Source: DTLC01 sp964555645 (GTDB taxonomy: Bacteria > Verrucomicrobiota > Verrucomicrobiia > Limisphaerales > DTLC01). From it: a DNA stretch of 19,186 nt. This document shows positions 16,974 to 19,186 of the stretch, in pieces. Location of the stretch: contig CAZKTA010000033.1 in the NCBI GenBank assembly GCA_964555645.1, forward strand, positions 1 through 19,186. Reading direction: 5' to 3'. Numbering within the stretch: the stretch's first letter is position 1; each line of letters opens with the position of its first letter. The notes below the pieces were generated by a model. It was not told where the DNA came from. It searched no databases and was given only the letters and a program-made list of their open reading frames with translations. A program made the translations under genes and the position numbers.

Positions 16974-17207
16974 CTAATTGGAGAACCGAATGTTGCACAC
17001 TAACAACCTGAAGTGACCGCAACTTGCGAACCGCGTGGAACGGGCAACATGCCCATCCGGGGCGGCAACTTTTCGTGCGGCCGCCTCAGGCATGCAAAAC
17101 TGTTTTGTCCAAGCGCAGAACACCGAAAAACTTCCGGATCCCGTCAGGCTGATAGCCTGTTGCACCTGTGCGAATCCAGATTTCATTGTTTGAGCTCCGG
17201 GTTTCAT
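16974..17207 (-). CDS. Possible 77-residue ORF filling the exbD-tonB gap
   Basis: A doubtful small frame. Its ATG overlaps the exbD TGA in an ATGA arrangement and its TAG ends 3 bases before the tonB ATG, so it tiles the gap exactly, as a translationally coupled gene would. The predicted peptide (start MKPGAQTMKSGFAQVQ) has no signal peptide, membrane segment or motif that I recognise; it contains four Cys and a basic middle. No family equivalent between exbD and tonB is known to me. A strong hairpin lies inside it (17048-17094), so the stretch may instead be an untranslated spacer. Confidence 0.3.
   Translation of the reverse strand: MKPGAQTMKSGFAQVQQAISLTGSGSFSVFCAWTKQFCMPEAAARKVAAPDGHVARSTRFASCGHFRLLVCNIRFSN
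17048..17094 (-). other. GC-rich nested hairpin between exbD and tonB
   Basis: The outer stem CATGCC (17048-17053) pairs with GGCATG (17089-17094), and the inner stem GGCGGC (17061-17066) with GCCGCC (17080-17085), around a 13-base loop. The unpaired sides are 7 and 3 bases. There is no U-run after it, so it is not a clear terminator. It could protect or punctuate the operon transcript and so set the TonB to ExbBD ratio, but this is inference. Confidence 0.4.
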
Positions 17208-17614
17208 CCGCCACCTGGCTCCGCCGCGATGCTGACGTTTTTGGCGCCGCCGAGTTTGGATTCGTCAATCACGCGCACCAGCAGACCGGCGCTGGCGTTG
17301 CGGTCCACCTGGATGATCACCGGCATCGGCTCCTGTTGTGTGAGCCGGCGCACCAACGGCCGCACGCCGCCCAGACCGATTTCCTTACCGCCGTACACCA
17401 CCTGACCTTTGGCCGTGACTGCCAATAAGATGCTGTTTTTCTCCAGTTGCACCACAGATGCTGCCTGTGGCTTGTCCACGTCCGTGCCCGTCTCCTCTAC
17501 GAACACCGTGGTGACGATGAAAAAGATCAGGAGGATGAACACCATATCAATCAACGGCGACACGTTGATGTCACTGACCTCCTCGGCGTCAATAATGGCA
17601 CGGCGAAACCGCAT
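17204..17614 (-). CDS. exbD: ExbD/TolR-family biopolymer transport protein
   Basis: A 136-residue inner-membrane protein that forms the proton-conducting motor with ExbB. The N-terminus ends in DINVSPLIDMVFILLIFFIVTT, holding the single membrane helix and the conserved membrane aspartate (residue 23, in PLID) that takes part in proton passage. The periplasmic domain follows, with LEKNSILLAVTAKGQVVYGGKEI and PVIIQVDRNASAGLLVRVIDESKLGGAKNVSIA, the typical ExbD C-terminal pattern. The length is normal for the family. It starts 6 bases after the exbB stop, so the two are clearly cotranscribed. The stop is followed by a 233-base gap before tonB, longer than the other junctions in the operon. Confidence 0.96.
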   Translation of the reverse strand: MRFRRAIIDAEEVSDINVSPLIDMVFILLIFFIVTTVFVEETGTDVDKPQAASVVQLEKNSILLAVTAKGQVVYGGKEIGLGGVRPLVRRLTQQEPMPVIIQVDRNASAGLLVRVIDESKLGGAKNVSIAAEPGGG

Positions 17615-17620
17615 GGGTGT

Positions 17621-18295
17621 CTACGCGGCAACCGGTGCTATGGCCATGACAGAGCTCCCTTCAGCGACGTTGGTGGTAGGCTGCGGCGCCACCGCGTGCA
17701 CAGCGACGGCTTTGCTCCGGTACCATTGCACCACGTAACTTTCCAGGTGCGCCAAGAACGCCTCCAACTCGCTTCGCTGGCGCCGGATGAGTTGAATGAA
17801 AACCAAGCCGGGCAACGCAATGCACAGTCCGACCTCGGGCGGGAACAGCGCCTGCGAAATCCCGGCTGCCATCGCCTCGGTCACCTTACCGCCGCCACCA
17901 CCGGCCGCCAGCGCCTGAAACGTGACCAACATGCCGAACACCGTTCCCAACAATCCTACCAGCGGTGCTGCGGCTACAAACGTGCCCAGTAATTGAATCT
18001 GCCGGTCAATAGGCGGCAGCGTCAGCGCTGTAACCTCGGCGAAGCGCGTGTTGATTTCGCGGGGCGAACGTACGTCTTCTAGTACGTAGCGGATGATTTC
18101 GCCCACCTCGCCCTGACCCTGCGCGGGATGGCGCACCCACGTTTTCCAGGTTTCCTGTGGCAGCCGCCGATACTGCCGGTGCGCCAAACTACTCCACAGT
18201 CGAATCGCTGTAAAAAACATCATCAGTGCCAGCGCCAGCAGCGGCCACATGACCCAGCCGCCCGCGCTCCATATGTGCAGAATTTTCTCGATCAT
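17621..18295 (-). CDS. exbB: ExbB/TolQ/MotA-family proton-channel protein
   Basis: A 224-residue inner-membrane subunit of the TonB motor. It has three membrane segments: MWPLLALALMMFFTAIRLW near the N-terminus (about 15-33), then a cytoplasmic part, then LLGTFVAAAPLVGLLGTVFGM and the final segment PEVGLCIALPGLVFIQLI. The stretch APLVGLLGTVFGM followed by GISQALFPPEVGLCIALP is the family signature. Here the usual 'EAL-x-T-T-x-x-G' reads 'QALFPPEVG', a change in a normally Thr-containing position. The loop before it is glycine-rich (AAGGGGGK). The ATG overlaps the stop of the upstream TtpC-like gene by four bases (ATGA), indicating coupled translation. Being short and preceded by a TtpC-like gene, it corresponds to ExbB2 of TonB2-type systems. 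Confidence 0.94.
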   Translation of the reverse strand: MIEKILHIWSAGGWVMWPLLALALMMFFTAIRLWSSLAHRQYRRLPQETWKTWVRHPAQGQGEVGEIIRYVLEDVRSPREINTRFAEVTALTLPPIDRQIQLLGTFVAAAPLVGLLGTVFGMLVTFQALAAGGGGGKVTEAMAAGISQALFPPEVGLCIALPGLVFIQLIRRQRSELEAFLAHLESYVVQWYRSKAVAVHAVAPQPTTNVAEGSSVMAIAPVAA

Positions 18296-19186
18296 AGTTC
18301 GTGTTTGGTTGAAACAACCAGGGTTGGTTCACAGTTCGCAGGAAGACCATTGATGAATGCAACCGCCGTCTGCTCCATGCTCGCCAGCACGCCGCGTACC
18401 CGCCGCGACAGCACAGCGTGCAACAGCAGCGACGGAATGGCTACGATAAGTCCAAATTCAGTTGTGATCAAAGCCTCGGAAATTCCACCCGCAAGCGTCT
18501 TGGGATCGCCCGTGCCAAAGACGGTGATCATGTTGAAGGTGTTGATCATGCCTGTGACCGTGCCTAGCAGTCCGAGTAACGGCGCGGCGGCGGCGCTCAG
18601 CGCTATGAAGGGTAGCAACCGCTCCAGTTTCGGCCGCGTGGCGAGCATTTTTTCATACATCACTTCCTCGATGTATTCTTTTTGCTCGCGGCAGTGCTCA
18701 ATTGCTGCTTGAAGCATGTCGCCCACAGGGCCAGCGATACCCCTGGCATGGGCGATTGCCTTGGTGCGGTCGCCCCGACGCAGCGCCGTTAGAATGGCCT
18801 GCAGGTCAGCAGGCGTTGCCACGCGAATGCGGCTAATGACGACCCATCGTGCCACGAAAATGCTCAGCGCCGTTAACCCTAGCAGCAAAATTGGCACCAT
18901 CACCGGCCCGCCCTTCTTGATGTGCGTCCAAAGGTCGTCGCGCGTGGCGCTGATCTTTAGCGCGTTGCCCACAGTGGCGTCGAACGGAATCTCGCCCGCG
19001 CCGGTGCGCGTGAGCTGTTGGATCGCCGCCGTGAATTCAGCCGGCACGGCCAGCACCGTCGGCTCGGGCGAACCCAGTTGCAGTTCAACGACGCCGGCTG
19101 CGCCGCTCTCATCACTGGCGAACAGTGCCACCGGCCCAAGCAGTGCAAACTGTCCGCGCTCAAGGCGACCGGCCGGTGAGAGGGCC
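18292..19186 (-). CDS. TtpC-like large ExbB/TolQ protein, N-terminus outside the window
   Basis: The C-terminal part (about 297 residues) of a second ExbB/TolQ-type protein. The frame is open to the window edge, so a GTG at 19131 is unlikely to be the true start. The visible N-terminal part is soluble and beta-like (GQFALLGPVALFASDES, ELQLGSPEPTVLAVP). The membrane segment PVMVPILLLGLTALSIFVARW follows, then a cytoplasmic region, then LPFIALSAAAAPLLGLLGTVTGM and ISEALITTEFGLIVAIPSLLLHAVL, the canonical ExbB/TolQ signature. A TolQ-like domain behind a large periplasmic N-terminal extension describes TtpC, the fourth component of the Vibrio TonB2 system. The adjacent exbB, exbD, tonB and TPR genes in that same order support this. 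It overlaps exbB by four bases. Confidence 0.9.
   Translation of the reverse strand, partial: ALSPAGRLERGQFALLGPVALFASDESGAAGVVELQLGSPEPTVLAVPAEFTAAIQQLTRTGAGEIPFDATVGNALKISATRDDLWTHIKKGGPVMVPILLLGLTALSIFVARWVVISRIRVATPADLQAILTALRRGDRTKAIAHARGIAGPVGDMLQAAIEHCREQKEYIEEVMYEKMLATRPKLERLLPFIALSAAAAPLLGLLGTVTGMINTFNMITVFGTGDPKTLAGGISEALITTEFGLIVAIPSLLLHAVLSRRVRGVLASMEQTAVAFINGLPANCEPTLVVSTKHEL

Overview
The window looks like a chromosomal piece from a moderately GC-rich, Gram-negative, environmental bacterium, most likely of the Verrucomicrobiota (inference, not proven). The reasons are a Tat-exported Gfo/Idh/MocA dehydrogenase, secreted proteins ending in the 'Y-V-L-(E/Q)-S-(A/T)-(T) ... F-F-R-(V/L)' tail domain common in that phylum, a remnant of an autotransporter-repeat-type secreted protein, and a complete-looking TonB energy-transduction cluster. 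No rRNA, tRNA or CRISPR array was seen.

Layout. (1) 1-1480: a decayed integron-integrase-type tyrosine recombinase, broken by a nonsense codon, by a 284-bp insertion and by a one-base slip in a run of eight G. The insertion is a tiny GIY-YIG endonuclease gene bounded by perfect 13-bp inverted repeats, and removing it restores the integrase frame exactly. (2) 1650-3812: uvrB, intact, with an unusual internal insertion of about 37 residues. (3) 3869-4345: the 3' end of a secreted beta-rich protein whose front is missing. (4) 4437-5789: a Tat-signal oxidoreductase on the + strand, convergent with (5) 5811-7571, a lipoprotein of unknown family. (6) 7572-8193: a gene-poor gap ending in a hairpin terminator. 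(7) 8194-19186, all on the - strand: reading in the direction of transcription, a TtpC-like TolQ/ExbB protein (cut by the window edge), ExbB, ExbD, TonB, a TPR protein, a TonB-dependent receptor with a carboxypeptidase-regulatory-like N-terminal domain, and a 966-residue secreted protein made of two near-identical copies of a whole domain.

How the genes work together. Region 7 reads as one functional unit. TtpC/ExbB/ExbD would harvest the proton-motive force, TonB would transmit it across the periplasm, and the large outer-membrane receptor would use it. The TPR protein would be a periplasmic partner, and the duplicated secreted protein a surface or extracellular partner for the receptor. The order TtpC-ExbB-ExbD-TonB-TPR is that of the Vibrio TonB2-type system. 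The substrate cannot be read from the sequence.

The two most interesting signals are the inverted-repeat-bounded GIY-YIG insertion in the integrase, and the 1,076-bp base-perfect internal repeat with abrupt edges in the secreted protein gene, which looks like recent gene conversion or a very recent recombination between older copies.
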